Assembly: GCA_963676345.2 (NCBI GenBank)
Contig: CAXXTS010000001.1
Coordinates: 186,001-250,000 of the forward strand
Direction of reading: 5' to 3'
DNA: 64,000 nt
Source of the DNA: G963665925 sp963676345
GTDB taxonomy: Bacteria; Bacillota; Clostridia; Peptostreptococcales; Acidaminobacteraceae
Shown here: positions 17,594 through 25,338 of the stretch, one piece after another
Position numbering within the stretch: position 1 is the first letter of the stretch
How the letters are laid out: each line of letters opens with the position of its first letter
Notes under the pieces: model-generated
What the model was told of the DNA's origin: nothing
What the model saw: only the letters and a program-made list of their open reading frames with translations
The model's database searches: none
Program-made: the position numbers and the translations under genes

Positions 17594-18100
17594 ATGTATA
17601 TCCTTGTGAGTCCAAAAAAAGAGTACGCTTCTGCGTTCAAAGCCTTGGTTTGGGATTATATTCAAAGCAGAGAGGCTTATTATATGACCCTCTACAAACC
17701 TGCTCTTGAAGACTTCGAACACTATGTCAGCACTCTAAGTGCCCATAGTCGTGGTGCTAACCTGCCTCATGGGTGGGTTCCATATTCAACATACTGGCTG
17801 TACGCAACAGACACAAAAGTCATAGCCGGTAACATTCGGTTTAGACACATAAGAGTAGAGGAGGGGGATGTTGGTTATGATATCAGGCCCTCTATGCGTG
17901 GAATAGGCCTTGGAAAAAAACTGCTAGAACTCGGTCTAGAAAAAGCAAAAGAAATCGGTTATGGTGAATTATACATATCGATCAATTCGAATAACAAATC
18001 ATCAATTCATGTAGCAAAATCGAATGGCGGCGTATTATTCGATAAAAGAATCGATAGCGAGAGTCAAATCGAGAATTATATATATCGATTTGATCTATAG
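17594..18100 (+). CDS. GNAT family N-acetyltransferase
   Basis: The protein has 168 residues, with GAAGGAGTG before the ATG. The GNAT core is clear: IAGNIRFRH, then YDIRPSMRGIGLGKKLLELGLEKAKEIGY (acetyl-CoA pyrophosphate loop) and NNKSSIHVAKSNGG. It resembles the YqjY/ribosomal-type branch that acetylates small amines, but the substrate is unknown. An oddity is in the last 45 codons, which are unusually rich in TCG and ATCGAT; the TCGA tetranucleotide cluster continues beyond the stop codon. Confidence 0.82.
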   Translation: MYILVSPKKEYASAFKALVWDYIQSREAYYMTLYKPALEDFEHYVSTLSAHSRGANLPHGWVPYSTYWLYATDTKVIAGNIRFRHIRVEEGDVGYDIRPSMRGIGLGKKLLELGLEKAKEIGYGELYISINSNNKSSIHVAKSNGGVLFDKRIDSESQIENYIYRFDL

Positions 18101-18370
18101 TGATGAATGCATCATCTACACTTGCTTTTGACGGAGGGCTGTATCGATTCGTTGAAAACTTATGAAGATATTTATCAATCTGATTAAACGTTATGATGAC
18201 TTTTATCAATCGATAAATCGAATTAATATTTTAGCATTTTATAAACCGATTAAGCGTGCTTCTCAATCTAGCAAAATATCTATTGAAATCGTCGTTTTGT
18301 ATTGCATACGGCTTTTTTTTCTGATGTAATGGTAATAGAGTAGTGATTAACATACGAAAGGAAGCGTCTT
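18101..18370. other. Gene-poor gap with TCGA-rich sequence
   Basis: I see no supported gene. A 55-codon open frame (18162-18329) has no ribosome site. The first 120 bases continue the TCGA cluster that begins in the acetyltransferase gene, and three loosely similar 20-base units sit near 18171, 18201 and 18239. The last bases are the promoter region and GAAAGGAAGCG ribosome site of the next gene. Confidence 0.5.
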
Positions 18371-18874
18371 ATGACTGTTAAAAAACTGGGCACAATGCTT
18401 CAAGAGTACGACTTTAAAATTATTCAAGATGAGTTACTCATGGAGTTTAAGGCTTCAAAGGAACAATTGGAGCTATGCAAAGAACTCTATACAAGTCTTA
18501 AAGCGGTTGAATTTGTACCTTCCAAGCTTAAATATGGTATTATTACAACAACAAATAGCCAAGGACTTAAAAGTGATGAGGTTATTGCACACGCTGAATT
18601 CATGGACGAGCCGCTTTCTATACGTGAAATGTCTCCAAATGACATTGTTTCAGCCATTGTTGACCTTGATTCCACTGACCTAGAAACACTTTTCATTGCA
18701 CTTTCTTTAAAAAATCTTACTGAAACGATACATTCCGAAGAGGATCCACTTTTAGATGTGCACATTAAGTCTTCATCTCATGAAGATAATGATGAAATGG
18801 GTGAGAAGATATACGATGAGGATAGTTTATTCCCATTTAAGAAGAAAACACAAGTCGACGATAAAACATCTTAG
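18371..18874 (+). CDS. Hypothetical acidic protein
   Basis: The protein has 167 residues, a good ribosome site and its own terminator, so it is probably real. I do not recognise the family. The N-terminal 110 residues are mixed and probably folded (MLQEYDFKIIQDELLMEF, a PSKLKYGIITTTNSQG stretch, then MSPNDIVSAIVDLDSTDLETLFIALSLKNL). The last 50 residues are highly acidic and Ser-rich and probably unstructured. No signal peptide, membrane segment or metal motif is seen. It is monocistronic and ends head-on against the chemoreceptor gene. Confidence 0.6.
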   Translation: MTVKKLGTMLQEYDFKIIQDELLMEFKASKEQLELCKELYTSLKAVEFVPSKLKYGIITTTNSQGLKSDEVIAHAEFMDEPLSIREMSPNDIVSAIVDLDSTDLETLFIALSLKNLTETIHSEEDPLLDVHIKSSSHEDNDEMGEKIYDEDSLFPFKKKTQVDDKTS

Positions 18875-18901
18875 GAAAACATCTTACATTTTTAGACAAC
18901 A

Positions 18902-18933
18902 AGAGCTGATGCACCTAGTGCATCAGCTCTTTT
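18902..18933 (+). terminator. Rho-independent terminator
   Basis: A perfect 13-bp stem AGAGCTGATGCAC/GTGCATCAGCTCT with a 3-base loop is followed by TTT. It sits between the hypothetical gene and the convergent chemoreceptor gene and may serve both. Confidence 0.85.
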
Positions 18934-18975
18934 ATTATGCTTTAAACTATGGGGTAGTGTGTATGTCGTTCGTAC

Positions 18976-21138
18976 TTATACCTTAAACTTTTTAAGCTGA
19001 TTGGCTAGTCTGTCTGCCTTATTGGAGAGCTCGGTCGACAAGTCCAGTACAAACTGTATAGACTCATCTTGATTATCAATTGATGCATTTACTTCTTCTG
19101 CAGCAGCTGCTGTTTCTTCAGTAATGGCTACAATATTATCAATTTTCTCAATAACATCTGTCTTGCCCGCATCAATTTCATGAACCTTGCTAGAGGAGTC
19201 ATCAATCATTGAAATCATTTCTTCTAGACCGTTCTTAATGCCATCGAACTCATTAATTACATTTCTATTTGCATCAATTTGTTCTGCAGAAATACGTTCT
19301 AGGGAACCAATCGCTGTAACAACCTCATCAGAAGTATTCTCTATCTGTTCGATCATTTGAGCAATACGCCCTGTAGAATGGCTTGTTTCTTCAGCCAACT
19401 TACGAATTTCATCTGCAACAACTGCGAAGCCTCTGCCAGCCTCACCGGCACGCGCTGCTTCAATAGAAGCGTTCAGTGCAAGAAGGTTTGTTTGCTCAGC
19501 AATCGAGTTGATGGTTTCAGTAATACCTGTTATCTGTCCTACAACCGATACCAGCTCATTGGTCTTATCATTTGTCTCTTTTAAAATACCAATTGTCTCA
19601 TTGGTTTTACTGTCAAGGGTAGAGATGGCTTGAAGGCCTTTTTCACTAGATGCGTTCATGGTTGCTGTTTGATTCGTTTGAACCTCGTTAAACTCAATTA
19701 AACTTTGAATGACAGTGGAAAGACTTCCCATGGCGCGAGCGCTTTCTTCAGTGTCAGAAGCCTGGCTCATTGCCCCCTGTGCAATTTCACTTACAGCAGC
19801 TGTAACACTTTTTGAAGACTCACTTAAATCTCGACCACTATGAATGAGCTCTTCTGTAGAGCTGTGAATCTCATCAGAGAGGGCAATAACATCTAAAACA
19901 ATATGCCCAAGTGAATTCCTAAGCGTGTTAAGCCCTTCAATGGCATGATGGATTTCTTTACTGTTTGCTTTTGTTTCAATGGTTGATTTGAAATCACCAT
20001 TTGAAATAGTTTGCATATCGCTTGTCAAAGAAGCAATTGGTTTAGCAACCTTATTAGAATAAATATAGCCTAATCCGCCAAGTACAACCATTAAGCCCAG
20101 CGAAATAAAAACTACATTTCGAATAGTACGATCCTGTGTTGTTTCAATATAATTTTGTAGGTCAACACGGAATGAGTCAAAGTTGTTTCGACTCTCATCA
20201 GCGAGTGCAATAACATCAGACTTAGAGAACATGGCCATAATGGTTGCGTCAATACCGTCAACCTTTTTCAGTACGGCAATCTTGTCATCATTATCATAAA
20301 CATAATTGACACGTGTTACAGACCGGTTATCGCTGTCCACATAAGCCTTGAGTTCCGGAATAGGGATCTCTTTACCTACAATTTTGAACGCTTCAGGATC
20401 TGTCACACCAATGTCAGCAGGATGGTTTAGAACAATACCTGTTGTATCTGTTGCGACAACGTAACCTGTTTCACCGACTTTATAAGCATTGAGCATATCC
20501 TGCAGGCTTGCAAGAGAAACATCTGCGCCAATAACGCCTATAATATCACCATTATCATCTTCAACCGTATGTGCTGCTGTGATAACAAGAGCTCCTGTCG
20601 CGAAGTCAACGTATGGAGCAGTCCATATGAGTTCTCCAGCATTTGCAACGGCATCTTGATACCAAGGTCGTGAGGTCGGATCATAGTCTGGCGTTTCCCA
20701 GCCTGTTGCGGTAAAAGTTCTTTTATCAGCATAACCCATATAAAGGAACATAACCGCTTGATCACTTTGCTCACGAACATTAGAAAGTGTTTGTCTCGAT
20801 CGCTCCTCAAGTTCAGGAGAGAGGTCTGTACCAGCAGCCTTAATACCATAATCATTAACCATGATATTAACTGCAAGTTCAGGGATTGAAAAATAGTTTT
20901 CCAGTACATCATTCAAAACTGCAAGTTGCTGCTCTGAACTGACTAGACTCTCTTCAACCAAGGTATCTGAAAAGACATCTGCTATTTTTTCGCCTTCAGA
21001 TTTAATAACATCCTCAGTATTTACCACCATCGTTTTAACGCTAGAGCGAATAAACAATGTGGATGTTGCAAGAGCGATGATTACGAAAACTACAAGTATT
21101 AATGTGAATTCCATTCTTAAGCTTTTAAACTTATTCAT
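18976..21138 (-). CDS. Methyl-accepting chemotaxis protein with dCache sensor
   Basis: The protein has 720 residues. The ATG at 21138 follows GGAGGGTCAA; the longer frame from TTG 21150 lacks a site. Order of parts: membrane segment (about 9-30), extracytoplasmic dCache domain (about 35-325, with PTSRPWYQDAV and DVSLASLQDML typical of dCache_1), second membrane segment (about 340-362), HAMP, and a long methyl-accepting signalling domain with the tip GEAGRGFAVVADEIRKLAEETS. dCache_1 receptors often bind amino acids or other small acids. No chemotaxis genes are nearby, so it is an orphan receptor that feeds a chemotaxis array coded elsewhere. Confidence 0.93.
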   Translation of the reverse strand: MNKFKSLRMEFTLILVVFVIIALATSTLFIRSSVKTMVVNTEDVIKSEGEKIADVFSDTLVEESLVSSEQQLAVLNDVLENYFSIPELAVNIMVNDYGIKAAGTDLSPELEERSRQTLSNVREQSDQAVMFLYMGYADKRTFTATGWETPDYDPTSRPWYQDAVANAGELIWTAPYVDFATGALVITAAHTVEDDNGDIIGVIGADVSLASLQDMLNAYKVGETGYVVATDTTGIVLNHPADIGVTDPEAFKIVGKEIPIPELKAYVDSDNRSVTRVNYVYDNDDKIAVLKKVDGIDATIMAMFSKSDVIALADESRNNFDSFRVDLQNYIETTQDRTIRNVVFISLGLMVVLGGLGYIYSNKVAKPIASLTSDMQTISNGDFKSTIETKANSKEIHHAIEGLNTLRNSLGHIVLDVIALSDEIHSSTEELIHSGRDLSESSKSVTAAVSEIAQGAMSQASDTEESARAMGSLSTVIQSLIEFNEVQTNQTATMNASSEKGLQAISTLDSKTNETIGILKETNDKTNELVSVVGQITGITETINSIAEQTNLLALNASIEAARAGEAGRGFAVVADEIRKLAEETSHSTGRIAQMIEQIENTSDEVVTAIGSLERISAEQIDANRNVINEFDGIKNGLEEMISMIDDSSSKVHEIDAGKTDVIEKIDNIVAITEETAAAAEEVNASIDNQDESIQFVLDLSTELSNKADRLANQLKKFKV

Positions 21139-21150
21139 TTGACCCTCCAA

Positions 21151-21551
21151 TATGTTGTAACTGTGACTTGAAGCTATTTACACCACACCCATATATATAT
21201 ATGATACCTGTTATTGAATATTTGTAAACATTTCTTAACATTTTAAAGTATGAAAACATTTGGAAAGTTAATAGGAGGTAAGTTATATTGCGCAATGCGC
21301 TATTTATGCCATTTTGGAAAGTTTATTCAGACTAAAGTTGGGTAGATCCATTAAGCCTACGGATACTGAAAAAGGTCTTTTTCACTCTATTATCACCAAG
21401 TTTTCAGGGGAATTTAAAGCGTTAACCCCATCACGTATTTGATTTTTTTAGAACTACATGCTTTTGAATCTCTTATAAATAACTCTGTTTAATAAATAAA
21501 ACCCTAAGAGGAATCTGCTTAATTCAAAGCACTCTTAAGGTTTCACATTTC
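21151..21551. other. Intergenic region upstream of the chemoreceptor
   Basis: There is no supported gene. It holds a short TA-repeat near 21190 (probable promoter region of the chemoreceptor on the minus strand), a loose direct repeat of TTGGAAAGTT (21258-21272 and 21311-21326), a 15-codon mini-frame after AGGAGG at 21274 that I do not trust, and the terminator of the recombinase gene at its right end. Confidence 0.5.
21490..21540 (-). terminator. Terminator of the tyrosine recombinase gene
   Basis: On the minus strand CCTTAAGAG (21532-21540) pairs with CTCTTAGG (21503-21510), with an inner TGCTTT/AAGCA helix, followed by a T-rich GGGTTTTATTTATT tail. Confidence 0.75.
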
Positions 21552-22682
21552 TTACTCATTAAATTCATCTAGAAGTTCATAATTTTTGATAATATCTCGT
21601 TTTAGATTCTTACGATGTGCTGCATAAAGCTGGGTAGTTGTTACATTGTCATGATCCAGCAAATTCTTTACATCATATATTGAAAACCCATACTCGATTA
21701 AGGAAGATGCCGCTGTAGCCCGTAGCTTATGAGGGCTGTATCCGTCTTCACGGCTGGTTCCAAGCGCAATAGATGTATATTTCTTTACAAGTTTGCAAAT
21801 TGAGTTAAGCGTCATTCTGGAGCCTTGTAGTGATAAGAACAGGGCATCTTCATGTCCAGGTTTAACTTTTTCATTTACACGCCGATCCACATCCAGATAG
21901 GTTTTTAAAACAACTTCAATGGAGTGGTTGATGGGCATGACCACTTCTTTGCCACGTTTTCTAAATATCCTAAACTCACCGCGTCTGAAATTGAAGGACG
22001 ATATATTAAGCTGCTGCAATTCACTGAGGCGCAGTCCATAGGTAACAAAGAGCATGAGTATTGCTTTATCACGAAACTTTGTTTTTTGCCAGTACTGTTT
22101 TTCCTTTTCAGTTAAGCCTTCGCCTTTTTCAACCGCATCAATCATAATAGCAACTTCATCGATTTCTAGTCTTTTAATGGAGTCGGGCTGTACTTTGGGA
22201 AGCTTAATTGGATTAAAGCCTTCGGCAATGTTAGAATCGACACGTTCATCTCTAAATAGAAACTTGAATAGGACACTTAGCGATGATCTTTTTCTAGAAA
22301 GGGCACGGTTGTGATTTTCCATGACATAAGTCACTTCAGACGTTTCTATAAAATACTGGGTGCAATAGTCGCCTAAATAGCGGTTAATGTCTCTTGCTTT
22401 AAGTGCATTAAACTCAGAGAGTTTAATGTCTGAAGGGGACTGAGCATCTGTCAAATTGGTCTCTGCACAGAGATATCTGCAGAAAAAATGTATATCTTTC
22501 AAATACGCATAACGAGAGCTTCCAGCAACAGCATTCTTTAAAAAGATAAAGAAGTCATCTAAAAACATAGGGAGTTCCATTTCTATGTCATGGCATTTCT
22601 TTTGAAGTTCATGTTCCTTTTGTACAATATTATCTGGTTTTGAATATTTATTATGTACTTTAACAATCTTTTTTTTAGCCAT
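21552..22682 (-). CDS. XerC/XerD-type tyrosine recombinase
   Basis: The protein has 376 residues and starts behind GGAGGTTTT. An N-terminal SAM-like core-binding domain (about 35-150) precedes the catalytic domain with all active residues: R218 in GLRLSEL, K245, H318 and R321 in SPHKLRATA, H344 and nucleophile Y353 in TTTQLYAAH. It cuts and rejoins DNA through a 3'-phosphotyrosine. It is longer than XerC/XerD (about 300) through a basic N-terminal extension and a longer linker. No prophage or excisionase genes adjoin it, so it may be a chromosomal rather than phage enzyme. Its promoter has a LexA box, so it is probably SOS-induced. It borders 1.4 kb of gene-free DNA. Confidence 0.9.
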   Translation of the reverse strand: MAKKKIVKVHNKYSKPDNIVQKEHELQKKCHDIEMELPMFLDDFFIFLKNAVAGSSRYAYLKDIHFFCRYLCAETNLTDAQSPSDIKLSEFNALKARDINRYLGDYCTQYFIETSEVTYVMENHNRALSRKRSSLSVLFKFLFRDERVDSNIAEGFNPIKLPKVQPDSIKRLEIDEVAIMIDAVEKGEGLTEKEKQYWQKTKFRDKAILMLFVTYGLRLSELQQLNISSFNFRRGEFRIFRKRGKEVVMPINHSIEVVLKTYLDVDRRVNEKVKPGHEDALFLSLQGSRMTLNSICKLVKKYTSIALGTSREDGYSPHKLRATAASSLIEYGFSIYDVKNLLDHDNVTTTQLYAAHRKNLKRDIIKNYELLDEFNE

Positions 22683-22716
22683 ACAAAACCTCCAGTTCTT
22701 ACTAATAGAGTAGCAT

Positions 22717-22756
22717 ATTCTAAGCTAAATTTAAACACCAAACAAACATACGTTCT
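22717..22756 (-). promoter_or_regulatory. Recombinase promoter with LexA box
   Basis: On the minus strand TTGTTT (22740-22745) and TAGAAT (22717-22722) are 17 bp apart. AGAACGTATGTTTG (22743-22756) differs at one position from the Gram-positive LexA consensus CGAACRNRYGTTYG and overlaps the last three bases of the -35 hexamer, the same arrangement as in the lexA promoter of this window. Confidence 0.7.
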
Positions 22757-22768
22757 GAGATTAATCAT

Positions 22769-24169
22769 ACGGATCGATTAATAACCCAAATAGAAATACA
22801 GGGGGTATGATTATTCAAACGCTTCAGTTTACATAACACATTTATGTAAACTCTTTGTGTATATAGCATACGATTAAATCCTTCAATAAAAGAAGTGAGT
22901 ATCATTATTTAGAAAACACATATTGTAGCAACTTAATACTTGCTAAGAGCTGAGCGTCCAAATCGGCTTTAATGTTATGAGGTGCAAGGTTAAAAAACAC
23001 AAGGTCATATTAGATGACATAAAAGCAATAAGCATTTCGAAGGAAAACAAGCACATATATAAGCTAGACAGCAACAAGAAAGAGGTAAGCCTAGACCAAA
23101 CTTGCAATTGAGCATCTCTTATTAAAACGGAGCATTCGCTAAGACAACCTGTGTCCTTCACTCACAGATCATACGGACTTATAACGCTCATACATTATGC
23201 TCTTTTAAGTCAGTGCTGCGTAAGTATTTCAGATAACTTGCTATCGTTCAGCCTAGCTTTACTAACAAGGTATGAGTACCTATGTCACATAGCCATATTT
23301 TTATAGCTATAAATCCATTAAAGGGCAGGGGGGCGTGGTGTTTTTTCGAAGTCGGAATTTAGGCTGACTTGCTCATTTTTTTGTTTTCACTCAACTATGT
23401 GATAAATATACATTTAATTTATAGTTGAATCGATTATAGAAAAGCCAGTCAGATATCTAAATCCATGTGATTCCCACATGCGTTGATATTACTAGCTTAC
23501 AGATGTTTTTATGTGTGATTTCAACATATTTCACAGCTTACTCAATGATTTCTAGCTGAACTTGATATCGAATTTATCTCTGTATTATGTGTTCAAATTT
23601 CATTTTGCATCAATTCATCTATACAGTTTTATGCGTTGACTTTAACATCTGGTTCACTTTATAAATTTGTTCTTACTCATTTATGCTTCTGCTATAATCA
23701 TGGATTTAATTTGTATGTATCTGCTTTTTAGTCTGTGTTGTTTAATGGCTCATCATACATAATTGCTTTTTATAGCGTATGTCTAATTTTCTATAAACCA
23801 TGTATCCGGACACACTTTTAATAAATTGATCCATATCGTCTAATTCTGCTCATATATCTCATATGTTAAACATTTACATATTCCATACATATCATTTTAA
23901 AGTACACTAAATGATTCCACTTTGTTTTGCTTCTATACTAAGAGCCTTTATTCAAGCTTACTTTTTTTACTGCAGTCCATTAATTACACGCATCACATCA
24001 GAATCCATACTTGTATTCCTTTAATTTCTATTTATGTATTTTCATAGCGTCATACAATCCATTCTATTTATGTCTATTTAACCATTACTCATTTGTATTA
24101 TTTAGAATCGATTGTACAGCGTTTGTCATTTCAGGACTTTTAAGCGCTTGTCTAAATTGGCACTTTTTC
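22769..24169. other. 1.4-kb AT-rich region without genes
   Basis: No frame with a ribosome site and plausible protein is present on either strand. Seen: a perfect 11-bp hairpin AGTTTACATAA/TTATGTAAACT (22826-22852); the word TCATACGGA at both 22765 and 23169; small inverted repeats at 23280 (CTATG/CATAG) and 23464 (CATGTG/CACATG); a G-rich run near 23325; and, from about 23360 on, marked pyrimidine richness on the + strand. Repeats of ATGCGTTGA occur at about 23479 and 23631. It may be decayed DNA, a recombination target or an unknown RNA; nothing decides between these. Confidence 0.5.
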
Positions 24170-24170
24170 A

Positions 24171-24218
24171 AAAAAAAGAACCAGCTATAACTAAGTCTGT
24201 GACTTGGTTAAGCTGGTT
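24171..24218 (-). terminator. Terminator overlapping the stop codon of a YdcZ-type gene
   Basis: On the minus strand AACCAGCT (24211-24218) pairs with AGCTGGTT (24179-24186), with inner AAGTC/GACTT pairing, then CTTTTTTTT. The left arm of the stem contains the last two codons and the stop context of the transporter gene. Confidence 0.88.
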
Positions 24219-24762
24219 GCTCCTGTTTCTTACTATTATGTGGTGTATTTTTATCATTCTTCTGTGAACTTGGTTCATTTAGATAATCATCATCAGGTGC
24301 TGTGTTTTTTGAAGACATTTCATCAGCAACTTGTTTTTGGTCTACATAATTATTATATGTTATACCAACAAGGACCAAACCCACACCAGCAATTTTAAAT
24401 GTTTCTATTAAATCAAATCTTAAATAGTCTACAAAGAGTCCAACGGATATCTGGCCAATAAACAATAAAAGTGTTGAATACACGGTCGGTATTTTAGGAA
24501 TAACCACATTCATGCTTGCAACAATAACAACACCACATAAACCACCACCAAGCGCCCAAATTGGAATACTGCTAATTGTTTCAGGGTTTAAGTCAGCCAT
24601 GTTACCGTATAGTAGCATTAGTGTTGTCATGCCCAGTAAACCGGCTAAATAATTAATGAGTGTGCCTTGAAAAACACCTACATACTTTGCAAGGTTAGCA
24701 TTGATGATCATGGATAGTATAACAAACACACCACTGAGAACTGCGATAAATAATGCAATCAT
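24208..24762 (-). CDS. YdcZ-family DMT transporter subunit (second of a pair)
   Basis: The protein has 184 residues with five hydrophobic helices in the first 145 residues (first: IALFIAVLSGVFVILSMII) and a polar, charged tail of 40 residues. The pattern LxxYVGxFQGTLINYLAGLL is typical of the YdcZ branch of the drug/metabolite transporter superfamily, whose members have five helices and often work as pairs in an antiparallel dimer. It lies 4 bases after a related gene, so a heterodimer is likely. The substrate is unknown. The ribosome site AGGAGG is 11-12 bases from the ATG. Confidence 0.8.
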   Translation of the reverse strand: MIALFIAVLSGVFVILSMIINANLAKYVGVFQGTLINYLAGLLGMTTLMLLYGNMADLNPETISSIPIWALGGGLCGVVIVASMNVVIPKIPTVYSTLLLFIGQISVGLFVDYLRFDLIETFKIAGVGLVLVGITYNNYVDQKQVADEMSSKNTAPDDDYLNEPSSQKNDKNTPHNSKKQEQPA

Positions 24763-24766
24763 TTTA

Positions 24767-25195
24767 TTATAAACCTCCTATGGTCATCAGTAAAATTCCA
24801 GCTGTAACAGTTGCAAATCCAATCATCTTCTTAGGATGCATTTTAGTTTTTTGCATACCAAAGAGTCCGAAATGGTCAACTATTGCCGAGAAAATCATCT
24901 GCCCAAAAAGGCCCAGTGTCAAAGTAAGCGTGGCACCAATTTCAATAAAGCAGTAATTATTGAAAATAACCAGCAGTACACCACATAGGCCACCGAAATA
25001 CAGATACTTAGGCATATTCTTCTGTATTTTCAAGCGCTGCCCTTTAAACAACAAAACTAGAACAACCGCTACTATGCCCACACTATGGATAATAAATCCT
25101 GAGGTAAAGCTGTCAAGGTACATATTGAGCGTTCCATTGAAAAACAGCATTATACCTATGATCATACCTATACCAACTGCTGAAGCTTTATACAT
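24767..25195 (-). CDS. YdcZ-family DMT transporter subunit (first of a pair)
   Basis: The protein has 142 residues. The ATG at 25195 is preferred over GTG 25201 because AAGGAGGA stands 7 bases before it. Five hydrophobic helices cover nearly the whole chain, and the sequence is related to the next gene (FFNGTLNMYLDSFTSGFIIHSVGI). Short paired YdcZ proteins probably form an exporter or importer of small metabolites. A 20-bp perfect palindrome lies upstream of its promoter region, which suggests control by a dimeric regulator. Confidence 0.8.
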   Translation of the reverse strand: MYKASAVGIGMIIGIMLFFNGTLNMYLDSFTSGFIIHSVGIVAVVLVLLFKGQRLKIQKNMPKYLYFGGLCGVLLVIFNNYCFIEIGATLTLTLGLFGQMIFSAIVDHFGLFGMQKTKMHPKKMIGFATVTAGILLMTIGGL

Positions 25196-25242
25196 ATTCA
25201 CTCCTCCTTACACCCTAAGTCTAGCAGATGCCCTGACCAAGA

Positions 25243-25262
25243 AACATGACATATGTCATGTT
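25243..25262. promoter_or_regulatory. 20-bp perfect palindrome, candidate operator
   Basis: AACATGACATATGTCATGTT is fully self-complementary. It lies 47 bases before the first YdcZ gene, just upstream of a weak minus-strand promoter (TTGGTC, 17 bp, TAGGGT), and 76 bases before the divergent ABC-F gene. The position fits an activator or a shared operator. The regulator is not recognisable in the window. Confidence 0.6.
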
Positions 25263-25338
25263 CTATCAAATTCTTTATTTGTCCGCATCTAGCAATTGCA
25301 GTTATGGTACAATATCATGGTACAGAAAGGATGACATT

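Noticed and set aside
18162..18329. 55-codon frame in the gap after the second acetyltransferase gene
   Set aside because: No ribosome site at usable distance and no family resemblance; it follows the TCGA-rich DNA.
21274..21336. 15-codon frame behind AGGAGG as a leader peptide
   Set aside because: Nothing on the + strand lies downstream for it to control; chance is more likely.
22943..23161. 72-codon minus-strand frame and a 43-codon plus-strand frame (22977-23108) in the empty region
   Set aside because: Neither has a ribosome site; the products look random and the two overlap on opposite strands.
23400..24120. Decayed protein gene on the minus strand of the empty region
   Set aside because: The minus strand is purine-rich like coding DNA, but stops occur at least as often as in random AT-rich sequence in the frame I translated and no known protein is recognised.
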